From: Ruaniaceae bacterium | GTDB taxonomy: Bacteria; Actinomycetota; Actinomycetes; Actinomycetales; Actinomycetaceae | DNA: 5,051 bases | Direction of reading: 5' to 3' | Assembly (NCBI GenBank): GCA_030450655.1 | Contig: JAKDIE010000140.1 | Span: 1-5,051, forward strand | Shown here: positions 1 through 4,517 of the stretch, one piece after another | How the letters are laid out: each line of letters opens with the position of its first letter | How positions within the stretch are numbered: position 1 is the stretch's first letter | Notes under the pieces: generated by a model | What the model was told of the DNA's origin: nothing | Seen by the model: only the letters and a program-made list of their open reading frames with translations | The model's database searches: none | Made by a program: the position numbers and the translations under genes

Positions 1-1
1 G

Positions 2-376
2 CTGGACGATTCCCACGCCACCACCACCAACGAGCGTGTCCGTGACTACGATCTGCAAGTGGTCACGAACGCCTTGTGGGAATCGGGCGCCGAAGCCATC
101 GCAATCAACGGCCAGCGCCTGTCCTCGAGCTCGGCCATTCGCTCCGCTGGCTCCGCGATCCTCGTCAATCTCACCCCGCTCGCGCCGCCGTACGTGGTCG
201 CGGCGATCGGAGACGCACTCAGTTTGCAGGTCGAATTCGCTCGAACGGGAGCAGCCTCGCAGATCGCCACGCTCCGGGACACCTTTGGCTTGAGCGTCTC
301 CGTGGACACGGCCGAGAACCTTGAGCTACCCGCGGCGAGTGAGACCGCCCTCCGCTTCGCGGAGCCTGTACCGTGA
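2..376 (+). CDS. DUF881 family protein, C-terminal part (start lies outside the window)
   Basis: The frame is open from the first bases and ends at TGA 374-376, leaving 124 visible residues. They match the DUF881 domain of the Rv1823/Rv1825 and YlxW/YlxX type: DDS at residues 2-4, RVRDYDLQ at 12-19, an ALWESGAEAIAINGQRL block at about 24-40, SAIRSAG at 44-50, and PPYVVAAIGD at 62-71. Family members normally carry an N-terminal membrane anchor and coiled coil; those parts would lie to the left of the window. The biochemical function is unknown. The gene sits 22 bases upstream of sbp, and DUF881-Sbp-DUF881 is a known actinobacterial order (Rv1823-Rv1824-Rv1825 in M. tuberculosis), which supports an operon. 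The visible part looks intact, with no frameshift. Family assignment is firm; a role in envelope growth or division is inferred from neighbours. Confidence 0.93.
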   Translation: MDDSHATTTNERVRDYDLQVVTNALWESGAEAIAINGQRLSSSSAIRSAGSAILVNLTPLAPPYVVAAIGDALSLQVEFARTGAASQIATLRDTFGLSVSVDTAENLELPAASETALRFAEPVP

Positions 377-383
377 TGGCAGA

Positions 384-390
384 AGGGAGG
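384..390 (+). promoter_or_regulatory. Ribosome binding site that sets the sbp start
   Basis: AGGGAGG lies 8 bases before ATG 399. It rules out the longer reading of this frame, which would begin near 321 inside the preceding DUF881 gene and add 26 residues with no family resemblance. Confidence 0.8.
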
Positions 391-398
391 CGCTGCGC

Positions 399-731
399 AT
401 GATCGTCGTCATCGGAATCATCGCCGGGGTTGTCCTCGGTATCGTGACTCAGCCGGACATCCCCCCGGCGCTGCAGCCGTATCTCCCGATCGCCGTGATC
501 GCGGCGCTGGACGCCATGGTTGGCGCGCTGCGCGCACACCTCGATGGCATGTTCTCGGATCGCGTCTTCATCACCTCATTCATTTTCAACGTTCTCGTAG
601 CAGCTCTCATTGTGTTTATTGGCGATCAGCTTGGGGTTGGCTCCCAAATGACCACGGCGGTCGTGGTGGTCCTCGGAATACGCATCTTCGCGAACGTGGC
701 GGCGCTGCGACGCCACATCTTCAAGGCGTAG
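399..731 (+). CDS. sbp: Small basic protein Sbp (DUF1290), integral membrane protein
   Basis: The product is 110 residues, close to the roughly 110-120 usual for Sbp/DUF1290 (Rv1824 in M. tuberculosis, sbp near the division genes of Bacillus). Hydrophobic segments are at about residues 1-17, 31-46, 57-76 and 84-103, so it should span the cytoplasmic membrane about four times. The loop around residues 45-55 (RAHLDGMFSDR) and the FITSFIFN segment at 57-64 are typical of the family. The C-terminus is basic (RRHIFKA), probably cytoplasmic. ATG 399 is chosen because it follows AGGGAGG and because the family starts directly with the first hydrophobic segment. The gene ends one base before the second DUF881 gene, so the three are almost certainly co-transcribed. 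The molecular function is not established; conserved linkage with DUF881 genes suggests a joint membrane complex, which is inference. Confidence 0.93.
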   Translation: MIVVIGIIAGVVLGIVTQPDIPPALQPYLPIAVIAALDAMVGALRAHLDGMFSDRVFITSFIFNVLVAALIVFIGDQLGVGSQMTTAVVVVLGIRIFANVAALRRHIFKA

Positions 732-732
732 C

Positions 733-1431
733 ATGGCCGATCGCACGCGCAGCAAAATCTCCGTCACTCCGATGAATCTGCTCATCGCCATCTTGGTGGG
801 CACCGTTATCTTCTTCATCGTTTCGGCGATGCGCCAGGAGCAAGAGGCGAATCTCGACAGCCTGTCCGAGGCCGAGCTTGTCAGGCTGTTCGACGACGTG
901 GACTCGCGCATCACGGAACTGACCAATGAACGGGTCACATTGCAACGCGAACTTGAGGAACTCCAAAGTGGCGCGGACACGCGCGCCGCAGCCGCAGAAG
1001 CGGCCGCGCAACAGGAAATGGCGCGCAAGATCCAGGCCGGAGTTGTCCCCGTGGTTGGGGAAGGGCTCGAGATCCGGATCGTCGACGCGGGTGGGCAACT
1101 ACCCGGACAATCTCTCGTGAGCCTCGTGCAGGAGCTACGGAATGCCGCGGCGGAGGCGATTGAGATCAATGATGTTCGCGTCGTCGGCCGCACATCGATT
1201 GTTCAGCGCGAGGGCGTCACCTACGTGAATGACACGCAAATCACTTCCCCGTACACCATCCGAGCGATCGGCGATAGCAACATGATGCAGGTGGCGCTCG
1301 AGATGCCGGGTGGCATCCTTGCAACGATTCGCAGTCGTGGCCCCTTCACCAATCTCACGCAGGAGGAGTCCGTGGAGATTCATTCCGTCGCAGAATTGCC
1401 CACCTTCACCCATGCACAACCCAGCAACTAG
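733..1431 (+). CDS. DUF881 family protein with N-terminal membrane anchor and coiled coil
   Basis: The 232-residue product is complete and shows the full DUF881 plan. A short basic cytoplasmic head (residues 1-13) is followed by one transmembrane segment at about 15-33. A charged, heptad-like stretch follows at about 38-100, rich in Glu, Leu, Arg and Ala, and likely forms a coiled coil. The DUF881 domain spans about 104-225: GLEIRIVDAGG at 111-121, LVQELRNAAAEAIEINDVRV at 131-150, SPYTIRAIGD at 172-181, and a MPGGI turn at 191-195. The coiled coil and domain should lie outside the membrane. AAGG at 723-726 lies 6 bases before ATG 733, and one base separates it from sbp, which indicates coupling. 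It corresponds to Rv1825 by position and architecture. Function is unknown; the shape suggests a scaffold at the envelope. Confidence 0.94.
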   Translation: MADRTRSKISVTPMNLLIAILVGTVIFFIVSAMRQEQEANLDSLSEAELVRLFDDVDSRITELTNERVTLQRELEELQSGADTRAAAAEAAAQQEMARKIQAGVVPVVGEGLEIRIVDAGGQLPGQSLVSLVQELRNAAAEAIEINDVRVVGRTSIVQREGVTYVNDTQITSPYTIRAIGDSNMMQVALEMPGGILATIRSRGPFTNLTQEESVEIHSVAELPTFTHAQPSN

Positions 1432-1460
1432 GGACAGTCTCTCCGCTGGCCCGGTAGACT
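1431..1460 (+). promoter_or_regulatory. Possible sigma-70-type promoter for garA-ftsR
   Basis: GGGACA at 1431-1436 shares GACA with the -35 consensus. It is followed 18 bases later by TAGACT at 1455-1460, which fits the actinobacterial TAnnnT -10 pattern. Transcription would start near 1467, giving a leader of about 20 bases before ATG 1488. The match was found by eye, and such hexamers occur by chance, so this is only a candidate. Confidence 0.35.
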
Positions 1461-1474
1461 ATGGAGCAGAGAAT

Positions 1475-1481
1475 GGAAGGA
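1475..1481 (+). promoter_or_regulatory. Ribosome binding site that sets the garA start
   Basis: GGAAGGA lies 6 bases before ATG 1488. The earlier in-frame ATGs at 1461 and 1473 have no comparable site, and the second one overlaps this motif, so 1488 is the preferred start. Confidence 0.75.
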
Positions 1482-1487
1482 CGTGAC

Positions 1488-1925
1488 ATGAGCGAGCAAG
1501 ATTCCCGCGATGCTCTAGCGTCAACATCGCAGTTTGGCGCCATCAATGCCGAGGTCGATGAGGCAGCGCACTCAGAGCTCACCACCAGCGATCAGTCCGC
1601 GGTCGAGGCGCTACCACCCTCGTCCGCACTGCTCATTGTGCAGCGTGGCCCGAATCTCGGCGCGCGTTTCCTCCTCGATTCGGAACGCACCACGGCAGGG
1701 CGCCACCCCAACGCTGATATCTTCCTTGACGATGTCACGGTCTCTCGAAAGCATGCCGAGTTCGTGGCCGTTGACGGCGGTTTCCTCGTGCGGGACGTTG
1801 GCTCCCTCAATGGAACCTACGTGAACCGCGAACGCATCGACACGGTGGTACTGACCAATGGGGACGAGGTCCAGGTTGGCAAGTACCGCTTGACCTTCCA
1901 CGCGTCACCACGCAGGAATGATTAG
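1488..1925 (+). CDS. garA: GarA/OdhI-type FHA domain protein, regulator of 2-oxoglutarate metabolism
   Basis: The product is 145 residues; OdhI and GarA are about 143-162. The FHA domain covers about residues 48-138 and holds the phosphothreonine-binding residues: GR at 71-72, S86-R87-K88-H89, and SLNGTYVN at 106-113, then NGDEVQVGKYRL at 124-135. Similarity to mycobacterial GarA is very high from ALPPSSALL (41-49) onwards. In the family, the unphosphorylated protein binds 2-oxoglutarate dehydrogenase and glutamate enzymes. Phosphorylation of an N-terminal threonine by Ser/Thr kinases makes the tail bind its own FHA domain and ends regulation. Here the tail motif reads STSQF at 12-16, where mycobacterial GarA has TTSVF, so Thr13 is the likely acceptor and Ser12 replaces the other threonine. 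The longer start at 1461 is rejected on the ribosome binding site. Its stop overlaps the ftsR start. The protein is cytoplasmic. Confidence 0.93.
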   Translation: MSEQDSRDALASTSQFGAINAEVDEAAHSELTTSDQSAVEALPPSSALLIVQRGPNLGARFLLDSERTTAGRHPNADIFLDDVTVSRKHAEFVAVDGGFLVRDVGSLNGTYVNRERIDTVVLTNGDEVQVGKYRLTFHASPRRND

Positions 1926-2683
1926 TGAGCCAACCAGAACTGGCGCGTACCGCTGAGCCCACGCGCGCCCAGGATGTTTCGTGGCCACAGGACGTGTCCC
2001 ACACGGCCACCATGACGATTGGCGCGGTCATTTCCGTCTTGAAGGCGGAGTTCCCTGCTATCTCGATCTCGAAGGTGCGATTCCTCGAGGATCAGGGTCT
2101 GGTGACTCCGCAGCGGACTGGATCGGGCTACCGTAAGTTCTCCCAGGCCGACCTCGCGCGCTTGCGATACGCGCTCACCCAGCAGCGCGATCATTACCTT
2201 CCTTTGAAGGTGCTCAAGGAACAACTTGACGCCCTCGACGCGGGGGATGAAGTGCTCGAGCACCGGGCCGCCCGCATGGTTACCCGCGACGGCGCTCTCG
2301 TCTCTCCCTCAGGGGGAGCGCGGATCAACGTGCGCGAACTCGCCGAACTGACGGGAACGTCGTCGGCCGATGTTGAGGAACTCGTGCGCTCCGGGATCAT
2401 CGTTCAGGACCGCTTCGGACGATTCTCGGCACAGTGCGTGGGCATTGTGAACGCCGTGCAGGAACTTGCGCGCGACGGCATCGATGCCCGTCACCTCCGC
2501 GCGATGCGATCAAATGCCGATCGTGTCGCGGATCTGATCGAGCAAGTCGTTGCCCCAATGCGCGCGCAGAGCGCCACTGTCGCTAAGGAACGCGCTTCCG
2601 CCCGCGCGAGCGAATTATCGGAAGCGTCATCTCGGCTGTACTCCCATCTGGTGCGCGCCGCCATCGAGAACGAACAGGTCTAG
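1925..2683 (+). CDS. ftsR: FtsR-type MerR family transcriptional regulator (Rv1828-like)
   Basis: The product is 252 residues. A MerR winged helix-turn-helix covers about 30-104: TIGAVISVL at 31-39, ISKVRFLEDQGLVTPQR at 48-64, GYRKFSQADLARLRYAL at 68-84, and RDHYLPLKVLKEQLD at 88-102. The RDHYLPLKV stretch is characteristic of the Rv1828/FtsR group. A second part at about 133-245 holds another helix-turn-helix-like region (INVRELAELTG at 134-144) and a helical tail, the likely dimer region; no metal-binding cysteines of classic MerR sensors are seen. Relatives bind DNA upstream of ftsZ and help control division gene expression. GTG 1925 is chosen because AGGAA at 1914-1918 lies 6 bases upstream and the codon overlaps the garA stop (TAGTG). 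This gives a 29-residue extension before the ATG at residue 30, slightly longer than in relatives, so the later start is not excluded. Confidence 0.9.
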   Translation: MSQPELARTAEPTRAQDVSWPQDVSHTATMTIGAVISVLKAEFPAISISKVRFLEDQGLVTPQRTGSGYRKFSQADLARLRYALTQQRDHYLPLKVLKEQLDALDAGDEVLEHRAARMVTRDGALVSPSGGARINVRELAELTGTSSADVEELVRSGIIVQDRFGRFSAQCVGIVNAVQELARDGIDARHLRAMRSNADRVADLIEQVVAPMRAQSATVAKERASARASELSEASSRLYSHLVRAAIENEQV

Positions 2684-2757
2684 ACATCAAGATGAGGTTG
2701 AGGGTTGGTCACGGTCGGCGTGTCGCGCTTCACCCGAGCGCCTCTCGCTCTAGCGTG

Positions 2758-2781
2758 GATCATGTTCTCGCGGCTATGATC
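2758..2781. promoter_or_regulatory. Short inverted repeat upstream of the second MerR gene, possible operator
   Basis: GATCAT at 2758-2763 and ATGATC at 2776-2781 form a 6-bp inverted repeat with 12 bases between the arms. The right arm overlaps a -10-like TATGAT (2775-2780). The 115-base gap 2684-2798 is the only non-coding space between ftsR and this gene and shows no convincing terminator. MerR regulators usually bind dyads near a promoter, so autoregulation or control by FtsR is possible. The repeat is short, no good -35 box is visible, and the implied start of transcription would fall in the ribosome binding site, so confidence is low. Confidence 0.3.
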
Positions 2782-2798
2782 TCGTCAGGAGAGTACCT

Positions 2799-3350
2799 AT
2801 GAGCAGCAGTGATCCGAAGGCCCACCAAGGGTTGCTGTTTGACGACCCTTTACAGGGAATCGATGAGTCAACGGGCTACCGCGGCCCCACCGCGTGCCGT
2901 GCGGCACAGATCACATACCGCCAACTCGATTACTGGGCGCGTACCGGCCTGGTGGAGCCTTCGGTCCGCGGCGCTGCGGGTTCGGGGTCCCAACGCCTCT
3001 ACTCTTTCCAAGACATCCTCGTTCTCAAGGTCGTCAAGCGCCTTCTCGATACGGGCGTCTCCCTCCAGCAGATTCGCACCGCGATTGAGCACCTCAAGGA
3101 ACGCGGGATCGAGGATCTTGCCGGAATCACCTTGATGTCCGACGGCGCATCGGTGTACGAGTGCACGAACGCCGAGGAGGTCTTCGATCTCGTTCAAGGT
3201 GGTCAAGGAGTATTCGGGATTGCCGTGGGGCGGGTGTGGCGCGAGGTTGAGGGCTCTCTCGCCGAACTTCCTTCCGAGAATTCTTCACTTGAGATCGTTC
3301 CCAACGAACTCGCCGCTCGCCGCCAGGCGAAACGAGCGTCAGGCGCCTGA
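2799..3350 (+). CDS. resR: MerR family transcriptional regulator of the Rv1830 (ResR/McdR) type
   Basis: The product is 183 residues. After a short tail with GLLFDDPL (11-18), the conserved GYRGPTACRAAQITYRQLDY block (26-45) opens the MerR helix-turn-helix. Next come WARTGLVEPSVRGAAGSGSQ (46-65), RLYSFQDILVLKVVKRLLDT (66-85) and GVSLQQIRTAIEHLKERG (86-103). A C-terminal part at 106-146 contains LMSDGASVYECTNAEEV (112-128) and LVQGGQGVFGIAV (131-143), as in mycobacterial Rv1830. Rv1830 relatives affect cell division and growth after stress; direct targets in this organism are unknown. AGGAGAG at 2787-2793 lies 5 bases before ATG 2799. The gene overlaps the following one by one base (TGATG). 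In mycobacteria a DUF151 gene lies between the two MerR genes; here they are neighbours. The symbol is given by family resemblance. Confidence 0.92.
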   Translation: MSSSDPKAHQGLLFDDPLQGIDESTGYRGPTACRAAQITYRQLDYWARTGLVEPSVRGAAGSGSQRLYSFQDILVLKVVKRLLDTGVSLQQIRTAIEHLKERGIEDLAGITLMSDGASVYECTNAEEVFDLVQGGQGVFGIAVGRVWREVEGSLAELPSENSSLEIVPNELAARRQAKRASGA

Positions 3351-4000
3351 TGGCGCAACTCAACTCGATTCTTTCCCTCGACCGGCGCGATATCGAATCT
3401 CTTTGGATGATGATGTACGGCGGTCTCAACTTTGGGTACCCGCGGCCATCCTCAACGTCCACGTATCTTGGTCTGCTCGACGGCGCGACGGCGGGGGAGT
3501 ACCTGGCAATTCAAGAAGGAGTCGCCAGCCTCGGCGGTGAACTTGTCATCCCGCCACGGCACCTCCAGTCCGGCTTACTCGAGGTGGACGATCTCGGAGT
3601 GATTGGCGGACTCATCGTGGCGGATCCACGCCTAGAACCTCCTGCTCATGCGCGTTCCGTGTGTCTGAACTCCAGGGAGGGGAAGCCGCTCGAGGTCATC
3701 GCACATCTTTACCCATTGTTTATAGAACGTGGACGGATTGATGGTGTGCGCGTTGCATGCGACGATTCCACGGCCCGTACCTGGCTCGCATCCACGGGGG
3801 ATTTGCCCATCTCTGTGGTCCACACCGGCATGGCCGAGATCGATCCGGCATTCCGGGCGGCACTTGAGGCCGAGGGTCAGGCGGGAACGTACCGGCACGT
3901 GCTGCGCACTGAGATCCGGGCGGATCTGGACGCGAGAAAACCTCCGCGCCACGCACACCTGGCCGCGGCGATCACTGCCGCTCTGGAGTTCATCTCCTGA
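3350..4000 (+). CDS. Conserved-looking hypothetical protein coupled to the second MerR gene
   Basis: I do not recognise this 216-residue protein. It appears cytoplasmic: there is no signal peptide or transmembrane segment. The N-terminal third has RRDIESLW (12-19), a run of three methionines (20-22) and the aromatic, glycine-rich YGGLNFGYPRP (23-33). The middle alternates short hydrophobic strands and turns (LGGELVIPP at 61-69, LGVIGGLIVADPR at 82-94). It ends with a mixed alpha/beta stretch (VIAHLYPLFIERGRIDGVRV at 116-135) and a helical C-terminus. Two cysteines (105, 137) are far apart and form no metal motif. It starts at the ATG overlapping the MerR stop (TGATG), with only a weak AGG at 3341-3343, so it is probably translated by coupling. 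It is not the DUF151 nuclease-like protein found nearby in mycobacteria. A role linked to the MerR regulator is inference from position. Confidence 0.8.
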   Translation: MAQLNSILSLDRRDIESLWMMMYGGLNFGYPRPSSTSTYLGLLDGATAGEYLAIQEGVASLGGELVIPPRHLQSGLLEVDDLGVIGGLIVADPRLEPPAHARSVCLNSREGKPLEVIAHLYPLFIERGRIDGVRVACDDSTARTWLASTGDLPISVVHTGMAEIDPAFRAALEAEGQAGTYRHVLRTEIRADLDARKPPRHAHLAAAITAALEFIS

Positions 4001-4031
4001 TCGTGGGGGACCTCGCGGGAGCGGCGGGTAA

Positions 4032-4067
4032 TTGGCCCAGATTCTTAAATGTCATAATGTACATTAT
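4032..4067 (+). promoter_or_regulatory. AT-rich island with possible promoter and a perfect 14-bp palindrome
   Basis: ATAATGTACATTAT at 4054-4067 is a perfect palindrome centred between 4060 and 4061, in an AT-rich patch that contrasts with the GC-rich surroundings. A possible promoter overlaps it: TTGGCC at 4032-4037, 17 bases, then TAATGT at 4055-4060 (fits TAnnnT). A repressor on the palindrome would cover this -10 box. The palindrome is seen directly; the promoter and operator roles are inferred, and I cannot assign the binding protein. Confidence 0.5.
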
Positions 4068-4094
4068 CGGTTATTGCGTATTGTGTGCCCGGTG

Positions 4095-4120
4095 GGAACA
4101 AATTCTCCTCGCGGCGTGTT
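4095..4120 (+). promoter_or_regulatory. Sigma-R/SigH-like ECF promoter for rbpA
   Basis: GGAAC at 4095-4099 (preceded by G), 18 bases, then GTT at 4118-4120 matches the GGAAT/C-N18-GTT pattern of sigma-R (Streptomyces) and SigH (Mycobacterium) promoters. Transcription would start at about 4127-4130, leaving a leader of roughly 35 bases with a strong ribosome binding site. In Streptomyces coelicolor rbpA is a known sigma-R target, so both the position and the gene agree with the motif. No other gene lies between this site and rbpA. Confidence 0.65.
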
Positions 4121-4149
4121 GTAGCACCTAGGAACCACCCATCTGCCTG

Positions 4150-4156
4150 AAGGAGG
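4150..4156 (+). promoter_or_regulatory. Strong ribosome binding site that sets the rbpA GTG start
   Basis: AAGGAGG is complementary to the 16S rRNA tail and lies 7 bases before GTG 4164. It supports the GTG over the ATG at codon 9 (4188), as does the conserved ALRG tail that the shorter start would lose. Confidence 0.85.
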
Positions 4157-4163
4157 CCCAACT

Positions 4164-4517
4164 GTGGCTGAACGCGCACTGCGAGGAATGAGTATCGGCG
4201 CCAAGTCGATGGAGTCCGAAGAGAACGTTGATTTCGCGCCCCGGGTGCTCGCCCGCTATCACTGCCCCAACGGGCACGTCATGGAGCTTCCATTCGCGAC
4301 CGATGCCGAGATTCCCGCCGTGTGGGAATGCCGGTGCTCCGAAGAGGCCATTCTCCAGGATGCGGTGAAGCCGGAGCCGGAGAAGCCCGCCAAGCCCGTG
4401 CGCACCCACTGGGACATGCTCCTGGAGCGTCGCACCCGCGAAGAGCTACAGGTTCTCCTCGACGAGCGCCTCGAGTTGCTCCGTACGGGCCAGTTGCGCA
4501 GCCGCCGCAGCGCCTAG
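4164..4517 (+). CDS. rbpA: RNA polymerase-binding protein RbpA
   Basis: RbpA binds RNA polymerase and the principal sigma factor and helps open promoters; it is also linked to rifampicin tolerance. The 117-residue product shows the family order. The N-terminal tail has RALRG (4-8) and APR (25-27). The core domain at about 28-66 contains LPFATDAEIP (42-51). A basic, proline-rich linker covers about 69-80, and the sigma-interacting domain at about 80-112 has RTHWDMLLERRTREEL (80-95). The core carries Cys34, His38, Cys56 and Cys58. Streptomyces RbpA binds zinc with a similar set, but the last pair is CxxC there and CxC here. Mycobacterial RbpA lacks the set. The gene has its own upstream region with a sigma-R-like promoter. 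It ends inside the stop of the convergent mannosyltransferase gene, the same neighbour and orientation as Rv2050-Rv2051c. Confidence 0.96.
   Translation: MAERALRGMSIGAKSMESEENVDFAPRVLARYHCPNGHVMELPFATDAEIPAVWECRCSEEAILQDAVKPEPEKPAKPVRTHWDMLLERRTREELQVLLDERLELLRTGQLRSRRSA

Noticed and set aside
576..1193. Long open frame of 205 codons on the minus strand across sbp and the second DUF881 gene.
   Set aside because: It lies opposite two well-supported genes, has a Ser/Arg/Ala-rich low-complexity translation with no recognisable domain, and is a typical high-GC shadow.
1461..1487. Earlier in-frame ATG codons (1461, 1473) as garA start.
   Set aside because: The clear GGAAGGA site is placed for ATG 1488, and the extra residues have no family match. 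The 1461 start would also leave almost no leader if the possible promoter at 1431-1460 is real.
2736..2755. Small hairpins (GAGCG-CCTCT-CGCTC and CGCTCTAGCG) as terminator of the garA-ftsR unit.
   Set aside because: Stems are only 4-5 bp, mutually exclusive, and no T-run follows.
2775..2780. TATGAT as a real -10 box for the second MerR gene.
   Set aside because: There is no acceptable -35 at 16-19 bases upstream, and transcription would begin within the ribosome binding site. It is kept only as part of the dyad note.
3350..4000. The hypothetical gene as the DUF151 bifunctional nuclease expected near these MerR genes.
   Set aside because: The translation lacks the DUF151 motifs (for example the PIWIG-like and DSVAIALR-like stretches) and has a different length and composition.
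4001..4040. GC-rich stretch after the hypothetical gene as a rho-independent terminator.
   Set aside because: Only a 3-bp GGG/CCC pairing with no T-run was found.
4054..4067. The palindrome as a Zur or Fur box.
   Set aside because: Those boxes have a 7-1-7 or similar odd-centred core; this one is even-centred on GTAC, and rbpA is not a known zinc or iron target.
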